Assembly (NCBI GenBank): GCA_947479455.1
Contig: CANJZE010000008.1
Span: 1 to 64,000 of the forward strand
DNA: 64,000 bases
DNA from: Bacteroidota bacterium
Lineage (GTDB): Bacteria; Bacteroidota; Bacteroidia; Chitinophagales; LD1
Reading direction: 5' to 3'
Positions 41,144-50,483 of this stretch are shown here, piece after piece (positions within the stretch are counted from its first letter, which is position 1; each line of letters starts with the position of its first letter). The position numbers were made by a program, and so were the translations under genes. The notes below the pieces were generated by a model that saw only the letters and a program-made list of their open reading frames with translations, was not told where the DNA came from and did not search any database.

Positions 41144-44062
41144 CTATTTTTTTTCAGCGGGCTTTACTTCTGTTTTCTTTTCTGCAGGTTTTGCAGAACT
41201 TGTTTTCGATTCTGCTTTTGGTGTTGCAGGTGCAGTAGCCTTTTTAGGTTTTGACTTTGCTTCCTTCTCAGCTTTTACAGCATCATCAATTTGTTGCTGT
41301 GTAAGTTCCTGAGTAACCACAAACTCTGTTCTCCTGTTCTTGGTTCTGCCTTCCGGGTTATCAGTGCCTGGAGGGTTTTCATTCAACTCCACCGGGTTCG
41401 TTTCGCCATAGGCTTTGCTTTCTAAACGGAACTTCGCAATTTTTTTGCTCGCTAAATATTTCAGCACCGCATCGCTTCTTCGTTGCGCAAGTTTGAGATT
41501 ATATTCTTCAGTTCCTTTGGCATCGGTATGTGAGCCCACTTCTAAAACATATTGAGGGTTGTCCGTCATAAAACCAACTACACGATTTAAAGTATCCGGT
41601 GCTCCGTCTGTCAAATAATCTTTGTTGAATTCCCAATAAACCGTTCCAATTTTTGTTCCAACTGCTGATAAAACTTGTGGCAGCATTTTCATAGGAAAAT
41701 CAAATGACATGGTATCGTTTTGTCGTTTGCCTTTGGTCGAAATACCCTTCATATAATCTTCAAAGCCTTTTTTGCGCGCTACTAGTTGGTAGTCGCTTTC
41801 CTTTTCTAAATCGAAAAAATATTTGCCGTTAGTAGCATAAGCATTCTTTAATTCTTTTCCTTCAGCAACGCTATAGAGCGTTACCAGTGCGTTGTCAATT
41901 GCCTTCATGCTACTATCCATGTTTTGCACAACACCTTCTATTGCTAAGTTCAAATGCGATTTTTCCACTTTGTAAATATCATCGCAACAAGTTTCGCTTT
42001 TAGTTCCAAAACCACCACCGCGATTTGAAACCAAATATCCTTCGCCATCAAAATCGCTCCAACTGAAATACATGTCATCTACACTTGAGTTGATAGGCAT
42101 ACCTAAATGTTGTGGCTGTCCCCATTCGCCACCGCTTGCATTTATTTTGTAAACATCGGCTCCGCCAATGTTTATTTGTCCGTTTGAACTGAAATAAAGC
42201 GTGTTGGTTTTAAAATCATAGCCGGGAGTAATTTCATCTCCCTTGGTATTGATTGCAGGGCCTACACTTCTTGCTTTACTCATGGAACCATCAGCATTTA
42301 TTTTTGCGCAAAACAAATCCATTCCCCTGCCTGTGTTTCTATCGCTCGAAAAATAGAGCACATCTTCACCAGCTTCGTTTCTGCCGAGAGCCGGATGAGT
42401 AGATGTAAATCCTTCAGCATTTACCTTGCTGTCTAATTTTGTTCCCGCGCTCCAGGTGTTGTTTTCCAATTTGCTTTTGTAAATATCGCAACGCATGCGC
42501 TGATAATCGTCCTGCAAACATTGTGTGTAATACATGGTTTCACCATCGGCAGAAATAGTGGCATTGCCTACATGTGAACTGCTTTCGTTTACACCGCCTG
42601 CAATTAATGCGCCTTTTGTCCAGGTGTCTCCGTTTCGTTGCGAAACATAAATGCGGGAGAAATCGGCATAGTGTTCATGTTTGTTCACCATAACTACTCT
42701 GTCTGAAGTCCATGCACCGTAGTAAAGCGTATTGTCATCGCGAAGAGTTGGAGAAAATTCAGTAAGAGGTTGGTTTACGTTTTCATTGAGGTGCGTTATT
42801 TTAAATTCAGGCACATCCTTATTGTCGCGCAGCGAAATTCCTAAATCGCAGCCTTGCGATTCACGTCCTGCCATTCTGCGTTGGTCATCAAATTTTTCGT
42901 TGTCCTTCGCCAGTTTGATAAACTTCTGAAAATTGTCTCTGGCATTTTCGTATCGGCCAAGATACTTTTCAGTTAAAGCATATTGATACAACGCATTCAG
43001 GTTTTTGTGTTTTACCGAATCGAGGTCTACAATTTTTTTGTAGTACGAATTAGAGTTAACGTAATCGCGAAGCATAAAATTTCCATCGGCTAAATTTTGA
43101 TTCAACTTTGTCTTCTTCGGTTTTTTGCTGAGTGCCGCTCCAAAATAACGCATTGAGTTTTCAATGCTTCCGCGCTTGAATAATTTTTTTCCAATACGCT
43201 TATCTCTTCCAAATCCAATTTTATCGGGCTCAGGAAAGTCTTTCAACTTTTCGCCTTGCAGTTGCTGATTCGAAGTGGTGGTGGTAGTTGCTACTTTTTT
43301 AGGTTCAGGTTTCGGCTCTTCTTTTATTGCTGCTGCTTGCTCTATCGGTTTTGGTTCTTCCTTCTTTTGTTCAACTACGGGAGCGGGTTTCGGTTCTTCT
43401 TTCTTTGGCTCTTCCTTCACAACTTCTTTTTTAGGCTCCGCCTTCGGTTCCTCTTTTTTAGCAGCGGGTTGTTGAACTGGTTTTGTTTCCTCTTTCTTCG
43501 GCTGTGGCTTTGGTTCTTCTTTTTTGGCTGCTACAGGTTGTGCAGGTTTCGGCTCTTCCTTTTTTACTTCCTTCTTAGGTTCAGCTTTTGGTTCCTCCTT
43601 TTTAGCAGCAGACTGTGCAGGTTTAGGTTCTTCTTTCTTCGCTTCCTTTTTTGGTTCTGCTTTCGGCTCTTCTTTTTTTGCGGCTACGGGTTCAGCAGCT
43701 TTCGGCTCTTCCTTCTTAGGCTCCACTTTTGGTTGTGACTTCGGTTCTTCCTTCACTACTTCGGCAGCAGGCAATGGCTTTGGTTCCTCTTTTTTTTCTG
43801 TCGCCTGCTCTACAGGTTTAGCTTCTTCCCTCTTGGGCTCGGCTTTTTTCTCCTCTTTTTTGGGCTCTTCTTTTGCCTGCTCTGGTTGCTTTTCTGTTTT
43901 TTTCTTTTTCTGCTTATCCCATTTGCTCGATTTGGTTTGGGTGCGCGTTTCGGAGCTCAATAACTCTTGTAATTCTTCTTTTGATTGCGCGTTCAGCTTT
44001 TCAAAACTGGTAAACGACAAAAACAAAACAAAAGAGAGTGCGAGTAAAAATTTAGAATTCAT
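41144..44062 (-). CDS. PorE-like OmpA/PD40 protein with long Lys-Glu-Pro repeat region
   Basis: 972 residues: signal peptide (to about 25, KLNAQ), a K/E/P/A-rich low-complexity stretch (about 45-275) with repeats like KKEEPKAEPKKE, a TPR-like region (about 290-400), PD40/WD40-type beta propeller (about 420-700, e.g. FSSDRNTGRGMDLFCAKI), a carboxypeptidase regulatory-like domain (LAIEGVVQNMDSSM), and an OmpA C-terminal peptidoglycan-binding domain (VLEVGSHTDAKGTEEYNLKL, GRTKNRRTEFV), then a K/A/P tail. The TPR-propeller-CRD-OmpA order is that of PorE of the type IX secretion system, which fits the T9SS cargo in this window; many paralogues exist, so identity is not certain. Confidence 0.85.
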   Translation of the reverse strand: MNSKFLLALSFVLFLSFTSFEKLNAQSKEELQELLSSETRTQTKSSKWDKQKKKKTEKQPEQAKEEPKKEEKKAEPKREEAKPVEQATEKKEEPKPLPAAEVVKEEPKSQPKVEPKKEEPKAAEPVAAKKEEPKAEPKKEAKKEEPKPAQSAAKKEEPKAEPKKEVKKEEPKPAQPVAAKKEEPKPQPKKEETKPVQQPAAKKEEPKAEPKKEVVKEEPKKEEPKPAPVVEQKKEEPKPIEQAAAIKEEPKPEPKKVATTTTTSNQQLQGEKLKDFPEPDKIGFGRDKRIGKKLFKRGSIENSMRYFGAALSKKPKKTKLNQNLADGNFMLRDYVNSNSYYKKIVDLDSVKHKNLNALYQYALTEKYLGRYENARDNFQKFIKLAKDNEKFDDQRRMAGRESQGCDLGISLRDNKDVPEFKITHLNENVNQPLTEFSPTLRDDNTLYYGAWTSDRVVMVNKHEHYADFSRIYVSQRNGDTWTKGALIAGGVNESSSHVGNATISADGETMYYTQCLQDDYQRMRCDIYKSKLENNTWSAGTKLDSKVNAEGFTSTHPALGRNEAGEDVLYFSSDRNTGRGMDLFCAKINADGSMSKARSVGPAINTKGDEITPGYDFKTNTLYFSSNGQINIGGADVYKINASGGEWGQPQHLGMPINSSVDDMYFSWSDFDGEGYLVSNRGGGFGTKSETCCDDIYKVEKSHLNLAIEGVVQNMDSSMKAIDNALVTLYSVAEGKELKNAYATNGKYFFDLEKESDYQLVARKKGFEDYMKGISTKGKRQNDTMSFDFPMKMLPQVLSAVGTKIGTVYWEFNKDYLTDGAPDTLNRVVGFMTDNPQYVLEVGSHTDAKGTEEYNLKLAQRRSDAVLKYLASKKIAKFRLESKAYGETNPVELNENPPGTDNPEGRTKNRRTEFVVTQELTQQQIDDAVKAEKEAKSKPKKATAPATPKAESKTSSAKPAEKKTEVKPAEKK

Positions 44063-44299
44063 GAGTCAGGGATTAAGGTGATATACTATGGCGCTTGCTA
44101 CTTGCGCGGTCGAAAATAAATAAATACAGTTCTGTTAAAAATTTTTTGACCAAGCGTTTCCTTCCCATTGAATAGAATAAACAAGAAAGAATTTTGAGGG
44201 TTCATTGTTTACAATACTGTATTTCCCACAAAAGGAGCGTGAAGTAACTGCAGGTTGCAATGGTTGGCTTATCTACTTTCGGTTTCAAATAATAATAGC

Positions 44300-45277
44300 A
44301 TGAAGAAGAATTTGATTTTAATGTGCGCGGCTGTAGCTGTGCTTTCGCTTTCGAGTTGTTTGGTTTCAAAAAAGAAATTTGATGAACAGGTAGCCCTTGC
44401 CGATAAATACAAAACCGAAAAAAATGATTGCAACGATAAGCTGAATGCAGCCACTGCTGCCATTGAAGATTTGAATAAGCAGATAGCTTCACTTAACGAG
44501 GCTATTCTGAAAATGAAAGACAACAATACTTCGCTCGAAGAAAAGTTGCGCAAGGTGAATCAACTAAAAAATGAAAGTGATGCCATATGCGAAAGAGTAA
44601 AACAACAACTCGATGCGCTGGCAAATTCTTCGGCTGCTGAAAAAGACAAACTGATGAAACAGTTAGCTGATAAAGAAAAAGAACTAATGGCGAAGGAACA
44701 GGAGTTAAACAAACTTGCCAGTGAGTTAAACGCGCGCGATATGAAGGTACGCGACCTAGAAAGTTTGATTGCGCGAAAAGATTCGGCTGTGCAAGCCTTA
44801 AAAAACAAAATGCTCGAAGCCCTTAAAGGATTTAACGCAGGTGATTTAAGCGTGTATGAAAAAGACGGTAAAATTTATGTGGCACTAAGTGATAAACTTC
44901 TTTTTACCAGTGGAAGTTATGCTGTAGAGCCGCGCGGAAAAGAAGCGCTCAAGAAAATTGCAGAAGTGCTGAACAAGCAAAATGATATTTCAATTATGGT
45001 AGAAGGACATACCGATAACAAGCCATACATTTCCAGTACTTCTGGCCCCGTAAACAGCAATTGGGATTTGAGCGTAATGCGCGCTTCGAGTGTTACCAAA
45101 CTTTTGGTGGATGAAAATAAATTAGAGGCAAAGCGTGTTACTCCAGCTGGTCGCGGACAATATTTTCCGGTGGAGAGCAACGATACGCCTGAAGGCAGAA
45201 GTAAGAACCGCAGAATTGACATCGTGCTAACGCCCGACCTGAAAGGCATTATGGATATTTTGAACGGAGCGAATTAG
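44300..45277 (+). CDS. OmpA-family lipoprotein with coiled coil
   Basis: Starting at ATG 44300 (MKKNLILMCAAVAVLSLSSC, a lipobox), the protein is about 325 residues. A coiled coil occupies about 25-165 (KLNAATAAIEDLNKQIASL and so on), followed by an OmpA domain with the peptidoglycan-binding VEGHTDNKPY and GRSKNRRIDIVL. It should tie the outer membrane to the wall. A TACTTTCG box at 44274-44281 with TTG at 44255 may be its promoter. Divergent from the PorE-like gene. Confidence 0.88.
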   Translation: MKKNLILMCAAVAVLSLSSCLVSKKKFDEQVALADKYKTEKNDCNDKLNAATAAIEDLNKQIASLNEAILKMKDNNTSLEEKLRKVNQLKNESDAICERVKQQLDALANSSAAEKDKLMKQLADKEKELMAKEQELNKLASELNARDMKVRDLESLIARKDSAVQALKNKMLEALKGFNAGDLSVYEKDGKIYVALSDKLLFTSGSYAVEPRGKEALKKIAEVLNKQNDISIMVEGHTDNKPYISSTSGPVNSNWDLSVMRASSVTKLLVDENKLEAKRVTPAGRGQYFPVESNDTPEGRSKNRRIDIVLTPDLKGIMDILNGAN

Positions 45278-45385
45278 TAAGCGGCAGTGAAATGCAAGCA
45301 GCAGTAAACAGCTAAAACAAATACAGGTTCCCCTTTAAAGCACAAGAATCGTTTTACTTTATTCCTTATAAAATTAAGCAACCAC

Positions 45386-46816
45386 ATGAACGCACCCAAA
45401 ACATCGCAACTACTCACGCTTATTTCTGTTTTCTTTTTCTGGGGATTTGTGGCCGCATCAAACGATATTCTCATTCCTGTTTTTAAAGAAAAACTGAATC
45501 TGGAGCAGTGGCAAAGCCAAATGATTTCGTTTGCGTTTTACGTGGCGTATACAGTTGGCTCATTGATTTATTTTGGTTTATCGCGATTAACAGGTGGAGA
45601 TATTCTCAATCGCATTGGTTACAAAAACGGTATTGCACTCGGCTTAGTTATTTCTGCGCTCGGCACAATTTTGTTTTATCCGGCAGCCGAAACGTCTTCG
45701 TTCCCGATTTTTATTTCGGGTTTGTTTATTGTAGGTCTTGGTTTTTCGTTACAACAAACAGCGGCAAATCCGCTTGCCATCAATCTCGGTGACCCCAGCA
45801 AAGGCGCGCAGCGTTTAAGTTTAGCAGGTGGCATCAATAACATAGGCACTACTATCGGCCCCGTGATTGTGAGCCTGGCAATTTTTGGTTCGCTGGCAGC
45901 AGGAGCAAAATTGGAAAATCTGAGTTCGGTAAAAGGACCTTATTTAATTCTTGGAGTTGCATTTTTAATTGTTGCTGTCATCTTCAAATTTTCCTCGCTG
46001 CCAAATCAAATTGTGCACGAAGAAGTCGCCAGTGGTAAAAACGAGAGCGATTCGAAAAGTATTTTCAGTTATCCGCAATTGTGGATGGGTATGATTGCTA
46101 TCTTTCTTTATGTGGGTGTCGAGGTTTCAACTGCTTCTAATCTTCCAGAGTTTATGCGGATTCATCTAGGTGTAGGAACGGCTGATGTGGCTCCTTACGT
46201 TTCACTCTTTTGGGCGAGTTTAATGATAGGCAGATGGACGGGTGCAGTGGGTGCTTTTGATTTTACCAAAGGCACAAAACAATTGCTCAACTTTCTTTTG
46301 CCTTATGCTGCGTTCTCGGTTTTTCTACTGGTAAATTATTTAGCCAATCACGACCTTACGCCTTTCTATTTGTATGCGGGCCTTATCGTCATCATCATTA
46401 TTGCCGACATGTTGAGCAAAGGAAATCCTGCTCGACAGCTTGTCATTTTTTCTTCGTTAGGTATTACTGCATTGCTTATAGGAATGTTGGCCGATGGCAT
46501 GGTGAGTGTTTATGCTTTCATCAGCGTAGGGTTATTCTGCTCTACTTTATGGCCTTGCATTTTCACACTTGCCATTGCGGGTTTAGGCAAAAAAACAAAC
46601 GATGGCTCCAGCTTTTTAATTATGATGATTATGGGCGGGGGGTTTGTGAGTTTGCTGCAAGGTTATTTGGCAAAAGAAAATTTACTTGGCATCCAATGGA
46701 GTTATTTGGTAGGCGTTTTGTGTTTTGCTTATCTCGCTTTCTATGGCTGGAAAGTAAAGTCAATTCTCAAAGCTCAGGGTATTGAATACGATACAACGTC
46801 AGCGACAGGTCACTGA
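45386..46816 (+). CDS. FucP-like sugar MFS transporter
   Basis: 476 residues with about twelve membrane helices. LLTLISVFFFWGFVAASNDILIPVFKE and the QQTAANPLAINLGDPSKGAQRLSLAGGINNIGT region match the fucose:proton symporter / glucose-galactose transporter (FucP/GluP) family, including the conserved NP. Probably imports a hexose such as glucose, galactose or fucose. No sugar-catabolic genes are nearby. The TPP riboswitch lies downstream and controls the next gene, not this one. Confidence 0.88.
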   Translation: MNAPKTSQLLTLISVFFFWGFVAASNDILIPVFKEKLNLEQWQSQMISFAFYVAYTVGSLIYFGLSRLTGGDILNRIGYKNGIALGLVISALGTILFYPAAETSSFPIFISGLFIVGLGFSLQQTAANPLAINLGDPSKGAQRLSLAGGINNIGTTIGPVIVSLAIFGSLAAGAKLENLSSVKGPYLILGVAFLIVAVIFKFSSLPNQIVHEEVASGKNESDSKSIFSYPQLWMGMIAIFLYVGVEVSTASNLPEFMRIHLGVGTADVAPYVSLFWASLMIGRWTGAVGAFDFTKGTKQLLNFLLPYAAFSVFLLVNYLANHDLTPFYLYAGLIVIIIIADMLSKGNPARQLVIFSSLGITALLIGMLADGMVSVYAFISVGLFCSTLWPCIFTLAIAGLGKKTNDGSSFLIMMIMGGGFVSLLQGYLAKENLLGIQWSYLVGVLCFAYLAFYGWKVKSILKAQGIEYDTTSATGH

Positions 46817-46862
46817 TAATTTTTCCCTCTCTCTTTAAAATTGCTTCTTATACTTGCATCAA

Positions 46863-46973
46863 CTTTCTGGGGGCGTTTGTCCCTGTCATGCTGAGCTTGT
46901 CGAAGCATACGGGAACAATCTGAGAAGAACCCTTCGAACCTGAACACGGTAATGCGTGCGATAGGGAAGAAAC
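46863..46973 (+). promoter_or_regulatory. TPP riboswitch (THI element)
   Basis: P1 pairs TTTCT (46864-46868) with AGAAA (46968-46972). The conserved core is visible in order: GGGGGCG (P2), CTGAGA (46920-46925), ACCC, GAACCTGA, GGTAAT and TAGGGAA. The variable P3 arm (46875-46918) is made of TTTGTCCC...GGGAACAA enclosing ATGCTGAGCTTGTCGAAGCAT, a palindrome of a type common in Bacteroidota intergenic DNA. A possible -7 box TATACTTG lies at 46849-46856. The downstream gene encodes a TonB receptor, as in the known thiamin-uptake loci of this phylum. Binding of thiamin pyrophosphate should lower its expression. Confidence 0.92.
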
Positions 46974-47037
46974 AAGCCAACCGCTTTTTCTATTCGATTC
47001 TCTTCTTCAATTCAGAAAGAATAACCAACCACTAAGG

Positions 47038-47092
47038 ACATTTAGAACATTAAGAATTTCTTAGTGACCTTAATGTTCTTAGAGGTTCAAAA
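47038..47092 (+). promoter_or_regulatory. Candidate expression-platform hairpin
   Basis: AGAACATTAAG and CTTAATGTTCT form an 11-bp stem shortly before the receptor ATG at 47100. No strong T run follows, so it may control translation start rather than termination; it also resembles low-complexity repeat sequence, so its role is uncertain. Confidence 0.4.
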
Positions 47093-47099
47093 ACTTTTC

Positions 47100-49364
47100 A
47101 TGAAAAAGATTTTATTCCTTCTGCTGCTGACGCAAGGTGTTTATGCTCAAACAGATTCTTCATCCGCAAAAATTGATTCGGTAAAAACAGTTTTTAAAGA
47201 TGATGTAGTTATTTCTTCCACACGCGCGGGAGATAACACGCCAACCACTTTTCAAACAATCAGCAAAGAAGAGTTGAACAAAAACAATCTGGGACAGGAT
47301 TTGCCTATTCTATTAGATAACACTCCGGGTGTGGTTACCACGTCCGATGCGGGAGCAGGAGTTGGTTACACCGGAATAAGAATTCGAGGAAGTGATGGTA
47401 CGCGCGTGAACGTAACGCTCAATGGCATTCCTGTAAACGATGCCGAAAGTCAGGGAACTTATTGGGTTGATTTGCCCGATGTGGTTTCATCGGCACAGAG
47501 TATTCAGATACAAAGAGGAATTGGTTCTTCTACAAATGGCGGAAGTACATTTGGCGGAACGCTTAGTATGCAAACACAAACACCTTCGCAAAAACATTTT
47601 GTGGAAGCTAATGTTTCAATGGGTTCGTTCAGCACATTTAAAATCAATGGTAAAATTGGAACGGGAATTCACAAAGGTTTTTTTGCCGAAGGCTCCGCCA
47701 GTTGGATTACGAGTGACGGATACATTCAGCGTGCCTCTTCTAATCTGCTTTCATATTTCTGCCAATTGGGTTACATGAAAAACAATACGCTGCTCAAGCT
47801 GGTGTATTTTGCAGGAAAGGAAAAAACCTACCAGGCGTGGAATGGTGTGCCAGAAGATTCATTGAAAACAAATCGCAGGTTCAATGATTTAGGGACTGAT
47901 TACGGGCAGCATTTTCCACCTTACAAAAACCAAACAGACAATTACAGTCAGGATTATTTTCAATTGCTGTTTGCGCAATACCTGCAGCATCATTTGAATT
48001 TGAATGCAGGTTTGTTTGCTACGTTAGGTCATGGTTATTATGAAGAATACAAAGCCGGGCAAACCTTCAATAACTATTTTGAAAATCACGATACGCTCGA
48101 TTTGTCAACAGATTTAGTTCGTCAAAAATGGTTGAAGAATATTTTTTACGGAGGAACTTTTGCGTTGAACTACGAGCACAAAAATATTTCGGCAACGTTT
48201 GGTGGATTGCTCGGTCAATATCGTGGAGAGAATTTTGGTAAAGTTATTTGGGCACAGAATATTTCAGACTTTGATAAGAACCAAAAATATTACGATGGGC
48301 ATTCGGTGAAAAACGATTTCAACGTGTATGCAAAATTCAATTACGAAATCTTGCAGAAAGTGAATTTGTACATTGACCTGCAATATCGTTACGTAGGTTA
48401 TTCAGCTAATGGAATTGATGACGACAAATGGAATTATACTTTTGCAAATCATTGGCACTTCTTCAATCCGAAAGCGGGAATACTTTACAAGATAAAACCG
48501 CAGCATCATTTATATGCATCGTATGCGTTGGGCAATCGCGAGCCGAATCGTGATGATTTAATGGCAGCTTTGGCTTCGGGTAAAACTGTAAAACCCGAAA
48601 CCATGCACAATGTAGAAGTAGGTTACAAGTTTGTCCATCGCAAATATCCTTTTACTATTAACTATTATTTAATGCAGTATAAAGACCAGTTGGTGCTCAC
48701 CGGAAAGTTGAATGATGTAGGAAATCCAATAAAAGAAAATGTGCCCGTGAGTTCGCGCATGGGAGTGGAATTAAGCGCCAGCACAAATATTTATTCACCT
48801 CACCCCCATCCCCTCTCCGAAGGAGAGGGGGGGAATACACCCTCGCCCAGAAAAGTCTTTGCCATCAATTACAATTTCTCTTACTCGCTCAACAAAATAA
48901 AATCGTTCGATGAGTATATCTACACGTATGATGATTACTACTCGCCCCTAGATTCTTTGACTCAAATCATCACGCACAAAAATTCCAACATTTCTTTTTC
49001 GCCAAGCATTGTTGCTTCGCTTGAACTAGTTGGCTATCCGGTAACAGGTTTAGAAATTAGTTTGACGAACAAAGCCGTGAGCAAACAATATCTCGATAAC
49101 ACATCGAACGAAAGCAGAAAACTAAAACCGTTTTTCTATTCCAACTTGCGCATTAGTTATAAGTTGCCATTGAAGCGCGATGACAAAGAGATAAAATTCA
49201 CTTTGCTGTTCAATAATATTTTCAATCGCCTGTATGAAAGCAATGGCTACACCTATAGCGAACGCTATTTTTCAGGAGGTGAAAAAACCGATACCTATAC
49301 TTACAACTACTACTATCCGCAAGCAGGGTTTAATATGCTGGCAGGAATGAGTGTGAGGTTCTAA
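47100..49364 (+). CDS. TonB-dependent outer-membrane receptor, probably for thiamin
   Basis: From ATG 47100: signal peptide (MKKILFLLLLTQGVYAQ), plug domain (about 35-150: STRAGDNTPTTFQTISKEEL, GYTGIRIRGSDGTRVNVTLNGIPVND, IQIQRGIGSSTNGGSTFGG) and a 22-strand barrel ending in an aromatic-basic tail (MLAGMSVRF). The TPP riboswitch upstream points to thiamin or a thiamin precursor as the substrate. Residues around 565-585 (SPHPHPLSEGEGG, TPSPRK) are encoded by an in-frame palindromic element, in what should be a loop of the barrel. About 754 residues. Confidence 0.9.
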   Translation: MKKILFLLLLTQGVYAQTDSSSAKIDSVKTVFKDDVVISSTRAGDNTPTTFQTISKEELNKNNLGQDLPILLDNTPGVVTTSDAGAGVGYTGIRIRGSDGTRVNVTLNGIPVNDAESQGTYWVDLPDVVSSAQSIQIQRGIGSSTNGGSTFGGTLSMQTQTPSQKHFVEANVSMGSFSTFKINGKIGTGIHKGFFAEGSASWITSDGYIQRASSNLLSYFCQLGYMKNNTLLKLVYFAGKEKTYQAWNGVPEDSLKTNRRFNDLGTDYGQHFPPYKNQTDNYSQDYFQLLFAQYLQHHLNLNAGLFATLGHGYYEEYKAGQTFNNYFENHDTLDLSTDLVRQKWLKNIFYGGTFALNYEHKNISATFGGLLGQYRGENFGKVIWAQNISDFDKNQKYYDGHSVKNDFNVYAKFNYEILQKVNLYIDLQYRYVGYSANGIDDDKWNYTFANHWHFFNPKAGILYKIKPQHHLYASYALGNREPNRDDLMAALASGKTVKPETMHNVEVGYKFVHRKYPFTINYYLMQYKDQLVLTGKLNDVGNPIKENVPVSSRMGVELSASTNIYSPHPHPLSEGEGGNTPSPRKVFAINYNFSYSLNKIKSFDEYIYTYDDYYSPLDSLTQIITHKNSNISFSPSIVASLELVGYPVTGLEISLTNKAVSKQYLDNTSNESRKLKPFFYSNLRISYKLPLKRDDKEIKFTLLFNNIFNRLYESNGYTYSERYFSGGEKTDTYTYNYYYPQAGFNMLAGMSVRF
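48810..48830 (+). repeat. In-frame palindromic element in the TonB receptor
   Basis: CCCCTCTCC-GAA-GGAGAGGGG, perfect 9-bp arms, inside a longer C/G-rich stretch (48798-48849) that keeps the frame. Confidence 0.85.
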
Positions 49365-49494
49365 AAAGCGGCACTAAACAGTAGCACTAAGCAGGAAATA
49401 CAAAACTTCGATTCTTACACAAAGGCACGAAGACGTCTTTGTTATTTTCTTCTAACACATTGCGCACTTGCCTTGAATCTTTCACCTTTGAAGC

Positions 49495-49998
49495 ATGAAA
49501 TATCTATTCACTATCTTTTATGTTTTGCTTTTGTTTCATGGCTTCGCACAAGCGCGGCTCACACCTCAAGAATCTTTTTGCAAAAACCTGAACAAGATTT
49601 TTGAACTAGGCAGACAAGACAATTTTGATTCTTATGATGGAACTATGGTAAAACAAAGTCCTTTCCTTCCTGTTCCGGGTTACAGTATTAAACTCGATTT
49701 GTTTCCTGTTACCTATGCCGATAAGGACCATCGCTTTGTAGGCAAAACAAATGAGAATCTCGATTCATTATCAGCATTAAAAAAAATGGACGAAATGAAA
49801 ACTTCAGTTGATTTTTGTTTAGACACTTTGCAATGGAGTAAATGGAGTGAAGCCAAAGGCGATGATTCAACTACCATTTTTTTTCATGAACTTACAGAAG
49901 TAAAAACAGTATGTAGAGATCTGGCGGTAACTGTTGCGGTGGTCGGTCTTGCTCCAAAAGTTTATAGTGTGAATTTGTATGTGAAACGGAGAAGATAA
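49495..49998 (+). CDS. Hypothetical exported protein
   Basis: 167 residues with a signal peptide (MKYLFTIFYVLLLFHGFAQA). The mature part begins LTPQESFCKNLNKIFELGRQDNF and has four Cys (in ESFCKN, DFCLDT and KTVCRD). No family recognised. It is placed alone, 130 bases after the receptor gene, in the same direction; the gap carries an AGCGGCACTAAACAG-type repeat. Confidence 0.65.
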   Translation: MKYLFTIFYVLLLFHGFAQARLTPQESFCKNLNKIFELGRQDNFDSYDGTMVKQSPFLPVPGYSIKLDLFPVTYADKDHRFVGKTNENLDSLSALKKMDEMKTSVDFCLDTLQWSKWSEAKGDDSTTIFFHELTEVKTVCRDLAVTVAVVGLAPKVYSVNLYVKRRR

Positions 49999-50023
49999 AT
50001 TCAAAAATTGTTGAACAATTTTA

Positions 50024-50428
50024 TTAATCCCTTTTAATACTTACTCTTTTCAAAACGCTGATATAATCTCTCGAGCCTGAGTATTTTATTCTTACCAGAA
50101 AAGCGTAGTAATCTTCGTTTGAGTTTTTGTAGTGCCGGTTCTGCCAGCGTTTGTAATACTCTACTGATTGCTTCCAACTTTCAAACTTCATATATTCTTC
50201 GGTAACCCGAAAAGCAAACAGGTTATTCCGTTTCATTAAATAAGGGCTGGCAAGCCTCCCTGTTTCAAGCATCACTTGTTGCATAACTACTGCCGGATGT
50301 TGAATGCCACAGGCAACTATGTAAGCATACACACTGTCTCTCAACTGTGCTTGCACGGTGCAGCTATTCAACATAGCTATCGTTATAATTATCGTTCGTA
50401 AAAAATTTTTGAAATAACTTATTCTCAT
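50024..50428 (-). CDS. Small exported glucosaminidase-like protein
   Basis: 134 residues with a hydrophobic leader (IIITIAMLNSCTVQAQ). The body has the FlgJ/glucosaminidase pattern: VVMQQVMLETGRLASPYLMKRNNLFAFRV with a Glu at the catalytic place, then FESWKQSVEYYKRWQNRHYK and YYAFL. It is shorter than the enzyme at 25205-26497 and lacks LysM. A peptidoglycan role is likely; activity is untested. Confidence 0.7.
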   Translation of the reverse strand: MRISYFKNFLRTIIITIAMLNSCTVQAQLRDSVYAYIVACGIQHPAVVMQQVMLETGRLASPYLMKRNNLFAFRVTEEYMKFESWKQSVEYYKRWQNRHYKNSNEDYYAFLVRIKYSGSRDYISVLKRVSIKRD

Positions 50429-50483
50429 TCTGGGGCAAAGCTATCCCCAACTCTTCCTTAGCGTTTGCACTTTTCCACGGGTG

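Noticed and set aside
43256-44081. Two long plus-strand frames (160 and 185 codons) rich in Phe, Ser and Gly opposite the PorE-like gene
   Set aside because: They mirror the Lys-Glu-Pro repeat region on the other strand; repeated codons leave the opposite frame open without meaning.
46880-46914. Palindrome in the TPP riboswitch considered as an independent terminator
   Set aside because: It is enclosed by the P3 stem of the riboswitch and no T run follows.
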